Source: Procambarus clarkii
Taxonomy: Eukaryota; Arthropoda; Malacostraca; Decapoda; Cambaridae
Direction: 5' to 3'
Assembly (NCBI RefSeq): GCF_040958095.1
Contig: NC_091209.1
Span: 8,309,830 to 8,373,829, forward strand
DNA length: 64,000 nt
Both the position numbers and the translations under genes were made by a program. The notes under the pieces were generated by a model that saw nothing but the letters and a program-made list of their open reading frames with translations, was not told the DNA's origin and did no database searches. Positions within the stretch are counted from its first letter, which is position 1. Each line of letters starts with the position of its first letter. Below, piece after piece: positions 1-10,602 of this stretch.

Positions 1-1190
1 AATGGAAATCAAACAAAAAAATCTCAATGTCCAAAGATCGGACAAGTATTTCCTCAGTGGGGCATGAAAAAAGGAAGAAAGTGCTGCAGGTGTAATCAAA
101 GAATATGTGCAGGGGGGAGGGAAAGGAATGGTTAAATTACTATCTCAACTCAACCACTTCCAAGGGAAATGGGAAACTCATGACCAGAGAAGCACTAACA
201 GAAGCTTTGACAATCCATCTTCCCACCATACCAACAAACTCCTTCATCTACACATCACCCTCCACGTCCAATCCCCAAACCAATGCTTCCCCTCCTGTCC
301 CCCCTCCCCAGCATTTGCACACTAACCTCTCTCCCTAAAACCCAGGCAACTTTAAACAAGACCTACACCTCTCCACTCTCCAGTCCAGACCCTGCTAGAT
401 ATTGCCTCCGTACCCTAAGACAATGTGCTTCCAAACCCATTCACAGCACTCCCCTACCCTCTGCCTAATTCCAATCCAGATCTGATCAACCACCTCACCA
501 TGCAATAACCCTACCCTAATAACAAAGGTTAAGTTTACGTATGAGAATGGACAGAAGAATGTGAGCATTAATGTAATGTGCAAAGAAAAATGGGATTATA
601 AAGCAAGTGAATTTGGGCAAAGGTCAAATGAAGAAAATGCAGATGTAACAGCACTTACAAAACCAAAACTCTCAGGTGTCATAACTAATGCAATGCTCCC
701 TCAGGATTACCATACAGTACAGTAAAGAAAGGGGAAGGAAAAAGAGTAGCCCTGATCAGAAAAGTTATATTGAGATGATGTTCTCAACAACACTGTTCCC
801 CATCAGGCTATGATGCTCACAGGGACATAACAGGCCCCATGATGAAGGGAGAACTAAAGACAGTAGTAGCAGCGATATAAAATCCTAAATTAAATGACCG
901 AAGATTCAAATCTGAATGTGATAAACGTTTAAACTATTACTGTAACAGAAAGGGCAGCTTTTGTAGCCTGTAGAAGTGAGTATTGACGATTAACGTTGGG
1001 GACTTGAACTATAGTAAGAAAACTAGGGAAAAAGAACCACATGGGTGAACAGATACATGGAGAGCTAAGCTATTTAAACTAGTAACAAGAAACTAAAACC
1101 TAGATGTCGAAACAACAAGAATTTACCTGAATTCATCAAAGGGACACTTTCTCTAAAGTAGCCTTGTTGGGGACAATGAGCCAATGGCTT
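1..1190. other. No recognisable gene or element
   Basis: Mixed sequence with a pyrimidine-rich, cytosine-biased stretch at about 215-480. The short reading frames here show no domain and overlap in several frames. Confidence 0.5.
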
Positions 1191-1194
1191 GCCA

Positions 1195-2520
1195 AACATC
1201 CCTATTGTTCCCAATAATTTTTTCCGAACATTTTGAACTGATGCAATGTCGAAGCATATACGGTTTCAGCAGGTTAGCAGCTCTATAGGTTTATAACCCT
1301 ATGGGTGAAAAAGTATCTCCTGTTTTGTTCTATATAGTGGCATGTTGAACTTGAAGTTGTTGTCCTTGGTATGCATTACATTTAACCTTGATTAATATCC
1401 TCCAACTTATTCACTATTTTAAAGGTATCTACGAGATCAGTTCCATCATATCTGGTTTGCAGCGTTGTTAGCCCTGTGGTCCTCAATCGTTCCTGGTATG
1501 AGTCAACTTAGCTCTGAAATGATTTGTCACCTGGTGTTGAACTTTCTCAAACGCTTTTATACTTTCCTGAAGATGAGGTCTCCATGCTTAGATACAATCC
1601 AAGTGGGGGGTGCACCAGAGATCTGTACAGCTGAAGTCAAAAGTTTGTTTTACTATTCCCAGGGTTTGGTTGGCTTTTTTTTTTTTTTACCATTGCTCAC
1701 TTATTGTGCAACTTTCAACGATTGGTGACTTCTAACTCCTAGGGCCTTTTCTTCATCAATGCAGTCTCGTAAGTCCTGTGGCCTTTAGCTATTCCTTGTA
1801 TGCGAGTTAACTTGGTTCCAGAATGATTTTTTTCGCTGTGTTAAAACTTTCACCATAATATACTTTTCATGGTGAGTTATTCATGCTTGGAGTGGTCCAG
1901 ACAGATGTGAACCAGAGACTTCAACAGTCGAATACTTTCTTTTCTTTGAAGTCAAAGGTTTGTTTGACCATTTTTAAGTTGTGGTTTGCTTTCTTTTTTT
2001 TTACTGCAGCACCCATTTGTTGGGCAACTTTCAATGACTGGAGGATCATAATTTCTAGGTCCTTATCCTCACCAATCTACTGCATGGTAATAATGTTATT
2101 ATAGTTGTGATGTGCACACCTAGAGTTATACACATTCAGTCATGCATTTTTCAATATTGAAAAGCATTTGCCAGTCTTCTGCCCATCTGTGTTCATATAA
2201 TCTCTAAGGCCTCTATATTGCTTTTGCTTCCTACTTCACCATAGACCTTAGTGTCATTTGCAGATTTGATGTTTGTAAAATTCTCCTTTATGTCACTGAT
2301 GTGTATGACAAATATGTATATGACAAAAAGCTGGCCTCAGATCGAATCTTGCAATACTCCACTTATCACATTTTCCAGTCAGTTACTTCCATTTTGAACA
2401 ACCGTTTTCTTTGTTATACACAGTTTTATTCACTTTAGAATTTTATAACTTATGCCATGTGGTTATTTACTTGCCCATCTTTCATGTGATATCTTATTGA
2501 AAGCTTTAGAGAATTCAATG
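1195..2520 (-). mobile_element. Decayed LINE reverse-transcriptase fragment, internally duplicated
   Basis: Read on the - strand, 2400-2200 gives a broken run resembling SGVLQ-GS, then IKSADDTKVYGEV, the region around the FADD box of a CR1/L2-like reverse transcriptase. The 3' part (about 1440-2055) is a tandem duplication of about 305 bp: AGTCAACTTAG / GAAATGATTTGTC and later AGTTAACTTGG / AGAATGATTTTTTTC, both ending in GCAACTTTCAA-GA. Many stops; a pseudogene-grade remnant. Confidence 0.6.
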
Positions 2521-2604
2521 TATACTACATATAATGGAAGTCCTTTGTCTGAACAGCTGGTTAGTGTTTCTAAAAATGTGAGCAGGTCACAGTAAACACC
2601 TTTA

Positions 2605-2790
2605 AAAGATACCATGAGCAACCAGGCTGTGACTCACATGTCAGGCTACGAAAAATGGCATCGGACTGGTTGACCAGACCACCAACCAGAAGGTCTGGTT
2701 GGAGACTGCACCGCAGGGATGTTGACCCTTGCAATTTTTAAAAGGTCCCCAAAAGGCAGGTCATGGACCAGAAACTCAAAATTATCTCAA
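2605..2790 (+). mobile_element. LINE 3' tail fragment (same family as 60905-61838)
   Basis: AGCAACCAGGCTGTGACTCA followed by TGTCAGGCT is the reverse complement of the segment near 61000-61050 at the end of the - strand LINE there, with later mismatches. Short and 5'-truncated. Confidence 0.6.
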
Positions 2791-2989
2791 TCATTCAGAG
2801 TGACTAAGTCAAATTGAAAGTCTCATGAGAAAGAGTTATAATTGTGTACTGACATTTGAGTATTTGGTGGAAGTAGAAATAACCTGCTTGGGAAAGTGAC
2901 CAAAATAGGGAAAACTGGCATACCAAAAGGGAAACTAAAACAATGAGAAAAATTCCTAATAAAATATCTCCACTACTCTTTAGGAATCC

Positions 2990-3420
2990 TTAAGTGTGGA
3001 TAGTGAACTCAAGAAGGACTTTGATACACAATAGTCATTCTTCAGGGATGGGGGATTCTACAGGAAGCAATGGAGAAGCTTTCGAGACCACAGATGCGCA
3101 ACCTATTCACAGGGTAGATAAAGATAAACTGTTTAGCACAGGTGGTATGCGAACAAGGGGACACTGGTGGAAGGCGAGTACCCAAATGAGCCACAGGGAC
3201 ATTAGAAAGAACTTTTTCAGTATCAGAGTAGTTAATATATGTAATGCATAGGGCAGTGATGTGGTGGAGTCTGACTCCATACACAGTTTCAAATGCAGAT
3301 ATGATAAGAGCCCAGTAGGCTCAAGAATTTGTACACCAATTGATTGACAGTTGAGAGGCGGGATCAAAGAGCCAAAGCTCAACCCCGCAAGCACAACTAG
3401 GCGAGTACAAGTTTCTGAAG
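2990..3420 (+). mobile_element. LINE 3'-end fragment
   Basis: Reads toward FSIRVVNICNA, then VVESDSIHSFKCRYD and a 3' tail. This resembles the C-terminal end and 3' UTR commonly found in arthropod CR1/jockey-like LINEs. Broken frames, so non-functional. Family not resolved. Confidence 0.5.
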
Positions 3421-3599
3421 ACCAGATGGCAGCCGATTCTCCACTCCAGGATGGTGTTCAACAACAATGTACTATTTCAACAGCATTAAGAGGCAACAGG
3501 GAGGAGATGAAAAAGCTTTGGCAGTGGATGGAGGGCATCTTTAGTGAGCACCCAGTCTACTTCACTGTAATATCAGGAGTAAAACAGCAGAAAAGACAC

Positions 3600-4080
3600 A
3601 GGTGATGAAACCAAGGACTGAAGGACATGCTCATAGAGAATGACAGGGAGGCATGTGACACTCGAGAGATTCCAGGCTTTCACAATAGAGTAATGGGCAA
3701 GTGCGTGAACTGAGCAACACTGTTAACCTAAGTGACACTGGAAGACAGATTACCAGAGATGAGGCAAGGAAGCATTGCTGGAATTAGACATGACAAAGAC
3801 CGTTGGACCAGATAATCTCGCTATAAATGCAAAAAGGAGTGGAAGCTTTATGCTTACCAATTTCGTTAGTGTATAATATGTCACAAAATAGGAAACCTGT
3901 TAAAACACTGGAAGACAACTAATTTAATCCTTAAATACTGGAAGAGTATACCACTAAAATTGGAGAAGCTTGTGAATAAGAAACTAGAAGCACATCTGGA
4001 GGGATGATTTTGTAATGCTCTACCATCACAGAACCAGCGATAGTAAATTTTGTCTCCCAGATTCAATATTTCTATGTCCA
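3600..4080 (+). mobile_element. Decayed LINE reverse-transcriptase fragment
   Basis: Frames across 3780-4060 give KTVGPDNLAINA (compare K..GPDGI of LINE reverse transcriptases), then pieces resembling WKTTN.I-I-KYWKSIPLKLEKLVNKKLEAHLE. Several frameshifts. Confidence 0.5.
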
Positions 4081-4215
4081 GAGAGTATATAGAATATAAC
4101 TTAACTACTAGTGTTAATCAGTTTAGCATTATTGAAGTATTAGTGCTTCCAATTTGAGTTGATAATCTTATGATTTGTACTAATATGTATAAATTTCAAC
4201 CCATCATCCAAATTG

Positions 4216-5027
4216 ACAGTACGGTTTAATACTAAGTGTAATAAGTACATTTCCTGACTGTCATACATAGTACATAATTGCACTTATGGGGCTGTTATGT
4301 TTACCTCCCCATTTATTCTCCTCATTTTCTGTTAAGACGCTCAGAATTTTAGGATGAAGTTTTCAAGTTCAATTCGCTATACACAAGTTTTAAATATCAA
4401 GAATTTCTTTTTCAGTTTTATTAAACAATAGAGATTTTATACAAAATTTGAAAACATCCACAGGGAGCCGGTCGGCTGAGCGGACAGCACATTGGACTTG
4501 TGATCCTGTGGTCCTGGGTTCGATCCCAAGCGCCGGCGCGAAACAATGGGCAGTTTCTTTCACCCTATGCCCCTGTTACCTAGCAGTAAAATAGGTACCT
4601 GGTTGTTAGTCAGCTGTCACGGGCTGCTTCCTGGGGGTGGAGGCCTGGTCGAGAACCGGGCCGCGGGGACACTAAAAAACCCCAAAAACATCGAGATAAC
4701 CTCAAGATAGATCCTGAGTTACTTTACAATTTATTGAAATATTTTACAGTAGTTTTATTTTATTAGTTTTATAAAACAGTAATATCAATATAGCTATAGG
4801 TTAAGTACTACTGTAATTGTAATTAAGAAGCAATAAAATGCTTATCTTCAAACACTAAGAAGGTTAAGTTAGGTCGTGGTTTTCTATTCAGCTTTCCAGG
4901 TAAACTCAAATATTCACAATATATTTGACAGTACGGTTTAATATTAAGTGAAAATAAGTACAGTTACTGACTGCTAGGAATAGTACATAATTACACTTAC
5001 TTGTGCCGTTACATTTACCTCCCCAGA
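4216..5027 (+). repeat. Pair of direct repeats of about 100 bp flanking a SINE
   Basis: GACAGTACGGTTTAATA begins at about 4216 and again at about 4927. Both copies continue through AATAAGTACA, CTGACTG, AGTACATAATT, CACTTA and end at TTTACCTCCCCA. A SINE (4464-4710) lies between. Origin unknown; perhaps two copies of one small element. Confidence 0.65.
4464..4710 (+). mobile_element. tRNA-derived SINE
   Basis: The head GTCGGCTGAGCGGACAGCAC resembles a tRNA A box, and CTGGGTTCGATCCC is a clear B box. The body continues through GGTACCTGGTTGTTAG, and the 3' end is CTGGTCGAGAACCGGGCCGC, GGGGACAC and ATAACCTCAAGATA. The same element occurs inverted at 25588-25838 and 47618-47857. The tail matches a LINE 3' tail at 60905-60965. 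Confidence 0.85.
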
Positions 5028-5815
5028 TTTGGAGGATGGACTGACAATTTTATTCGACCAGTATTCTTTGTGATTGAGTATTTCATAGGAAATTTAGGTT
5101 GCACTAACTGCCCTCTATTTTACAAGACAACATTCTGAGTATTGAGAGATTGTATCAAGCTGGCATAAAGACTAAATTATACCTTGGGAGATTAAGCACT
5201 GTGTAAGATTTATTTACCGAAATGAGTAGATTAAACAGATCAATTCCCAATTCATTTATTAACTTATTCAGTGATGTGTGATCAAATCAAGTAATCAATC
5301 TGATTAGTTTCTGTTGAATGACATGATTTTCCCCATTATTATGACCTAATTTTACAGTATTAACCAATTAACTGTAGTTAATTATTAGTTGATCAGAATT
5401 GGCTTACATTAATTCCCCCCTTTCACTCTTGCAGTTGGTAAACTAAATGAAATAATTACCATATTTGCTGGCGTACAAGATGTATATTTTCATTTTTAAA
5501 TGTATAAAAAAATTGCCCTGCATATAATGCTGCCGTATTATGGATATGAGACCGAGCGCCATAGGCTAGGGAGGCAGACTAACATACTGGGTAAGTTCGC
5601 TAGGCACAAAAATCTTTGCTAATAAAATATTGAAAACAAGCAGAGTTATCACAGTCTGTTATCACAAACTTACAAACAATTGCTTAAGATATACGTTGGT
5701 AATTATGAAGGAAGATCACATCTCACCATCTTACCCAGCATACATAACCTACTCCCGATGCATGTCATACATTATTTAATGACTCTTATCTTTAAGAAAC
5801 GTTTATTCATTATCT
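4712..5815. other. No recognisable gene
   Basis: Apart from the second direct-repeat copy (4927-5027), this A/T-rich stretch shows no domain, repeat array or RNA gene. Confidence 0.5.
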
Positions 5816-5989
5816 AAATGAAAAATGCTCCTAAGAAATTTGAAAGGCATGCTAAATTTTCATCTGTCTGTCAGCCATTGGCAATGAGTGAATGCCAACA
5901 AAACCAGAGCGCTGTGGTGGTGGTGCGCCGCCCTGGTAGCCTGATGCGGCAACACAACATTACATCCAGAAATACAAGTTTCACAGCCT

Positions 5990-6757
5990 GTATTGCAATT
6001 CTCTTGCCCAAAATATAAACAACAAATGCATAAGGCAAACGATATCAATGGTATCCAATTCACAAAGAATTCTATCAAGGGACAAGTGACCGTGAGGGAC
6101 GGACGGGAAGGAAGACACACGTTTGTCCTGGAAATCAAGACATTCAACAAAGATATGCATGACCGTTGCACTGCAACAAGGAGCAGGGAGGTGCTCCATT
6201 AAGTGCTCGTGAGTTAAACATGTATAGCCAATACGTAACCTTGCCAGAGCCATTTCCCACCGCTAGTTACAGTGGTAGCAGGAGGGTCATAGACACGCAC
6301 TACTCTTAAGAGTATGCAGTTTGTTACCAGTAACAGAAGACTAACAACCCTGCCAACGGGCTAGGATGGAGAAATGAGTAACTTGGTAAAGTCGGATGCT
6401 CATTTAAAGAGACACCAATAAGGCTGGGAACCCAGCAAAATTCCACTGTCTTAAATCTACTGGAGATAAGAAACGGCCAATGTTGAATCTCGACTACCAC
6501 TGGATGGACTGGATTAAATGATCCCAGAGCCATGAGGACATTGCGAGAGTCAACTACAACCACAAAGGAAGATTGACAGCGAGAAAGCAGTGGTCGAATA
6601 GCATAGAGAATAGCATAAAGTTCTGCCATGAAGATGCTAGTCTCCAGAGGCAGGTGACACATATAGATGTGATCAGGAAAACAACAGAGTAGCCTACACT
6701 GTCTGCAGACTTAGACCCATCAGTGAAAATGGAAACCGAGATGAGTAAGCAGGGCAA
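5990..6757 (-). pseudogene. LINE RNase H and C-terminal remnant
   Basis: IFTDGSKSADSVGYSVVF carries the first RNase H aspartate. MAELYAILYAIRPLL contains the glutamate, VVVDSRNVLMAL the next aspartate, and a VP..GV.LNE region follows. LRIGYTCLTHEHLM then matches the common C-terminal end of RNase H-bearing LINEs. Confidence 0.75.
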
Positions 6758-6857
6758 CCATAATCGAGTTTAGACAGTACGAGAGGGGAATGTAAAAAGA
6801 GGAGCGTGCGCCTATCTGCTCCCAAAGAACTATGGAACAAAACCTCAAATAGGTTAA

Positions 6858-7960
6858 CACTTTTCGCTTGTCAATGACGCAGTATGGCGTCGAAAATTTA
6901 GTTGACAAATGCCCGTTAACGATGCAGTATGGCATAAAAAATTAACAAAATTTGGCCTGCTTTCGCACTTGGCCATGTACATATACTCCTGTAGGGAATT
7001 TCATTGTGAATACATTGATACCAGAATGAAAGACCTAGGACGAGAATTGAGGTGACAAAGTTGAAAAGAGTACAGTGTACACATTTTATTGCCCTTGATG
7101 AGTGCTCACGGGGGTAACGCACCGTCACTTTCTGTGTTTGCTGTGGGTGGTATGCTGGGCTTTTGGACTTTATATATGCATATATTCTTGTAGGTAATTC
7201 TATTGCGAACACAATGATACCAAAATGATAGACCTAGAAAGAGAACTTGAGGTGACCAAAGTGAAAAGAGTATACACATTTTATTGCTCTTGCGTGCTCC
7301 TGGTCTCACTTTATTTTGTGCAGGTGGTATGCCGGGCTTTTGGACTTTATATGCATTTAATCCTGTAGAGAATTCTATTGCGAACACATTGATATCAAAT
7401 TGAAAAACCCAGGACGAGAATTGAGATGACAAAGTTGAAAAGAGTAGACTTTTCAGTAATATCGCGCTCTCTAATGGAATGCCAGGTACACCTTGGGGGT
7501 GGCGCAGCGCTCTCTTGCGGGAAACCGTGATTTGCTTTCATCTTGTCATCGGGTGTAGCGCACCACGGTTTTTGACATATGCATATACTCTTGTAGGGAA
7601 TTCTAGTTCGAACACAAGTGTTTTTCCTGCCCGAAACACTTTGCGTAATAGTGGCTTTAGGCATTGTATGTACTAGCTCTATCTATAAACCCATCAATAT
7701 TTGTATCACCCCTTGTATGTATGTACTTTACCTAAATAAACATTTGAATTTGAACATTGATACCAAAATGAAAGACCTAGGACGAGAATCGAGATGACTA
7801 AGTTAAAAAGAGTACTGTATCTACTTTTCAGTATTACCGCACGCACTCCCTTAGAATGCCAGGTGCACCTTGAGGTGGTGAAGCGCTCTCTTGCCCAAAG
7901 TGCGAAACTATTAATATAAAGCTAGATGTTAGTTATACTTAGAACTGTTAAAAAGTAGCA
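6858..7960. mobile_element. CACTTT-type TTAA element, left end clear, right end not found
   Basis: TTAA at 6854-6857 is followed by CACTTTTCGCTTGTCAATG, the same terminal motif as at 11509 and 54730. Inside are repeated units with GATACCA-AATGA-AGACCTAG (about 7008, 7211, 7386, 7755), GAGAATTGAGGTGAC and GTAGGGAATTC. It sits inside the - strand LINE, at a GTT AAC CTA site of the reverse transcriptase. The right boundary is not resolved. Confidence 0.65.
7590..7765 (+). mobile_element. Short 5'-truncated LINE/SINE 3' end
   Basis: Ends TTTACCTAAATAAACATT followed by TGAATTTGAA, a retroposon-like 3' end. It interrupts the repeat units of the surrounding TTAA element, which resume with CATTGATACCAAAATG. 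Confidence 0.55.
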
Positions 7961-8640
7961 AGTAAAGGGTTAGTTTTGGAAGACTATTAATGGTGGTTAC
8001 TATATGATCAGTTTAGTAACTCAGGAAGCAACTGCTGGCTGAGCAGGGAACTTGTTTCTTCTAGTTTGCTGGGTATTAGGTCTGGACCGGTCGCCTGAGT
8101 GCGTGCGTGTGGGCTGAGTATTTACATCTTTTTTCCCTCCCTCTCTCTTCTCTCTCCTTATTCTGTGACTACCAAGTTAAGTGCCATACTTTAGTATTAC
8201 TGTGCCACTTTATAGGTTCTTAGGGTACTTGTTTATGTCCTCTAAGCCAGAGTTTGAGTCGCAAGTGTTAACGCTGGGGTGGCTAGAGTGACCACGTGGG
8301 TGTGAGGGTGTTCAATTAACCAGTGTTGTGTTCCATCCTTAAGGAAAGTCGATCTTACCACTAGTTGCTGTTTGTAATCCTTGTCTCCTGTCTATGTGGA
8401 TTCAAGGAGTTAATGTAAGATCGAGTTGGTAAGATATTTATTGTACTTGGGGAGGGGAACTAGGGTTAATCCTTTTGTAATGGGGTGGTTAATCTCTCTA
8501 GATTATAGACCATTAATATTAATTATTTTTTGCTGGGAATTGTTTTCCCTGGAGGCCAAGCCTTACCTCACCCCACTGTTTAGGAACGCCTTGACCTTAG
8601 GTATTGACCCTCACAAAGCAAGCACTAGTCAATTGTAGCA
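7960..8640. other. Unclassified insertion segment
   Basis: Lies between the TTAA element and the LINE endonuclease. It has a pyrimidine-rich tract at about 8130-8160 (CTCCCTCTCTCTTCTCTC). I see no domain or clean terminal repeat; it may be an LTR-like segment. Confidence 0.3.
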
Positions 8641-8649
8641 AGCAGAGAG

Positions 8650-9190
8650 AAAGATCGAGACAGGCAAGGGTGAGACGTCTTGAGTCCACATGAATGGATT
8701 CACCAGATTTCAGAAGAGACAGGAAAGAAGAGAGGACGAACGGTTCAAGAAGGTGGCCTCAGGTGTTTGTCAGAACATCACCACAGAAGGTATGTTGACA
8801 GTTGAAATCACCCAACAGGAGCACAGGCTCTGGCAAGGAGTCCAGTAGGTGCTTAAGATCAGGAAGAGAAAGCAGAACCTTTTGGGGGGAGATAAATGGA
8901 ACAAACCGTATACCATTTACTCACAAAGATACGAGCCGCAGAACACTGGAGAGGCGATTGAAAAAGTAAGGGGACGAAGGGAATATTAGTACGAATCAAA
9001 AAAGCAGTGGAGTTATGGGGCTCCAGCAAAAACTGGGGGAGGGGGAGAGAAAGGAATAACCACGAAAGTGACCAGGACGAGCAGCAAGCATCGGCTCCTG
9101 GAGACAAACTGTGTAAACAGAAGTTGGAGTTCATGGAAGTTGGCATAAAATCCACGAATATTCCATTGAAGAATAGATACTGGCAAAAAG
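8650..9190 (-). pseudogene. LINE endonuclease (APE-type) remnant
   Basis: Starts LQWNIRGFYANFHELQLLF and later shows the LLLGDFN strand followed by GDVLTNT. The C-terminal part reads HVDSRRLTLACLDLS. Frameshifts separate the parts. Belongs to the broken LINE at 5820-10514. Confidence 0.75.
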
Positions 9191-9944
9191 AGAAAAGACA
9201 GCAACAGAGAACAATGAAGAAACAACGGGAAAGAACAACACAGCATATTAAATAAGCTCAGGATCAGGATCGGGGGTTAAGGGGTATGGGTAAACTGAGT
9301 AAGAATGGAGTGAAGGGAGCGCGAGGACAGACCAGAGACGGACGGGCAGGGTCCGGAGGAGGAGGAGACAACCGAGAGGGGTGTTTAAGGACAGGAGGCG
9401 GCGGGGGGGAGTGGGGGGGGGGGACAGAAACTGGGGTGCGCACCTCAGCAAGGGCAGCAACCGAGAGTGAATCGGGGGCTAAAGAAACCTCCACAGCTGG
9501 AACAGAGGGCCTGACCACCGAAAAGGGAAGGGACAGAGCGATAGAGTCAGAGGTGGGGGGGCGAGAAAGAAAGCGATGCCTTCTTACCCGCCAAGGAGGA
9601 CAAAGAAGAGGAGCCAGGCTTACGTTTCTGACTCAAAGAGACAGGTGTTCTAACAACAATGTACTGGGCGACAGACTTGATTGTCTCAATAGGACAAGAA
9701 GAACGGGAGCGAACATGAAGATTCCTGGGAGGATGATGGACAACAGCCTGGACAGACAGGCAGAATGGAGAGCCAAGAGACTGGGAGGGAGGGATGGGAA
9801 GAAGGATCGGAGGGAGATGGGAAAGAAAACACAGGAGACATGGCTGACTGGGTAGGAAGGGAGGGAAACTCCAGCTGGAGAACTAGGGGGGGGGGGGGAC
9901 CCTTTGAGACAACGTAAAGGAAGAGGCTGTGTGCGTGTCCGGGT

Positions 9945-10330
9945 CTAAGGCCTGGATAGGACTGAGTAAGATGGGAAGGACGAGGAGAGGTAGAACGCAT
10001 CACTCGAGCATAAGATACGCAAGTGAAAGGGGGTGAGACAGCGAACTTGGTGATTCGCTTCAGGAAAAGACAGACGATCCCGGTATTTCAAGTTGAGGAC
10101 AGCTTCCTCAAGTTTGTAGTGTATACATGAGCGGGAGAAGGTAGGGTGGGCCTCACCGCAATTGAGGCAGCGAGCATGGGGAGAAGAGCACTCGAACTTA
10201 GAATGATCATCGTCCCCACACATGGGGCATAGATACACAGTACATGCTCATTTGAGGGTACCATGCCAGAACGTCCAGCACTTATTGCACAGTCCCTTTC
10301 GTCCCAGTCTGAACACCCAACCATCCACTT
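9945..10330 (-). pseudogene. LINE ORF1 zinc-knuckle segment
   Basis: Nucleic-acid-binding C-terminal part of a gag-like ORF1. The spacing C-x2-C-x4-H-x4-C and then C-x2-C-x4-H-x4/5-C is readable, followed by HYKLEEAVLNLKYRDRLSF. Frames are lost on both sides. The knuckles normally coat the element's RNA. Confidence 0.8.
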
Positions 10331-10602
10331 AGAGCAGCCCCACACGGGCGACCCCTCCAGCAGGCGATCTGGTGACTCACAAGGACCCTACGTTTGTTTT
10401 CTTTCGCACGTACAACTCCCAAAGAGGGACAGGAAAGGGGGCGGAGGCAACCCCCCACCGGTCCTAGAAAGGTGTACATGAGCATCCTCACCACGACAAG
10501 TAAACACAATGGAGGGGGACCTCTCCTTGTAGCTCTTGTCCTTCAGTTCTGGGAGACACTTAGTGGCATGTCCTTGCACCTTTTCCAGTTTGATGTGCTT
10601 AA

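Larger units (their letters stand above)
5820..10514 (-). mobile_element. Broken LINE with zinc-knuckle ORF1, endonuclease and RNase H (I/R1/jockey-type), interrupted
   Basis: In 5'-to-3' order on the - strand: zinc knuckles at about 10290-9990, where CPMCGDDDHSKFECSSPHAR is followed by CLNCGEAHPTFSRSC; an endonuclease start near 9180 (LQWNIRGFYANFHELQ); an endonuclease core with LLLGDFN near 8840 and an end near 8680; then an interruption from about 8640 to 6857. After it come the end of the reverse transcriptase (SSLGADRRTLLFL, SKLDYGC, about 6850-6760), RNase H (FTDGSKSADSVGY at about 6727, MAELYAI, VVDSRN, FCWVPSL) and a C-terminal LRIGYTCLTHEHLM motif (about 6240). The catalytic reverse-transcriptase core is missing and there are many shifts, so it is dead. 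RNase H plus C2HC knuckles point to the I/R1/LOA group rather than CR1. Confidence 0.8.

Noticed and set aside
4464..4540. Functional tRNA gene
   Set aside because: A and B boxes are present but no cloverleaf closes; the sequence continues into a SINE body found three times in the window.
9286..9855. 189-codon Gly/Arg-rich frame on the + strand
   Set aside because: Antisense of a LINE region between the zinc-knuckle and endonuclease parts; composition reflects purine bias and no domain is seen.
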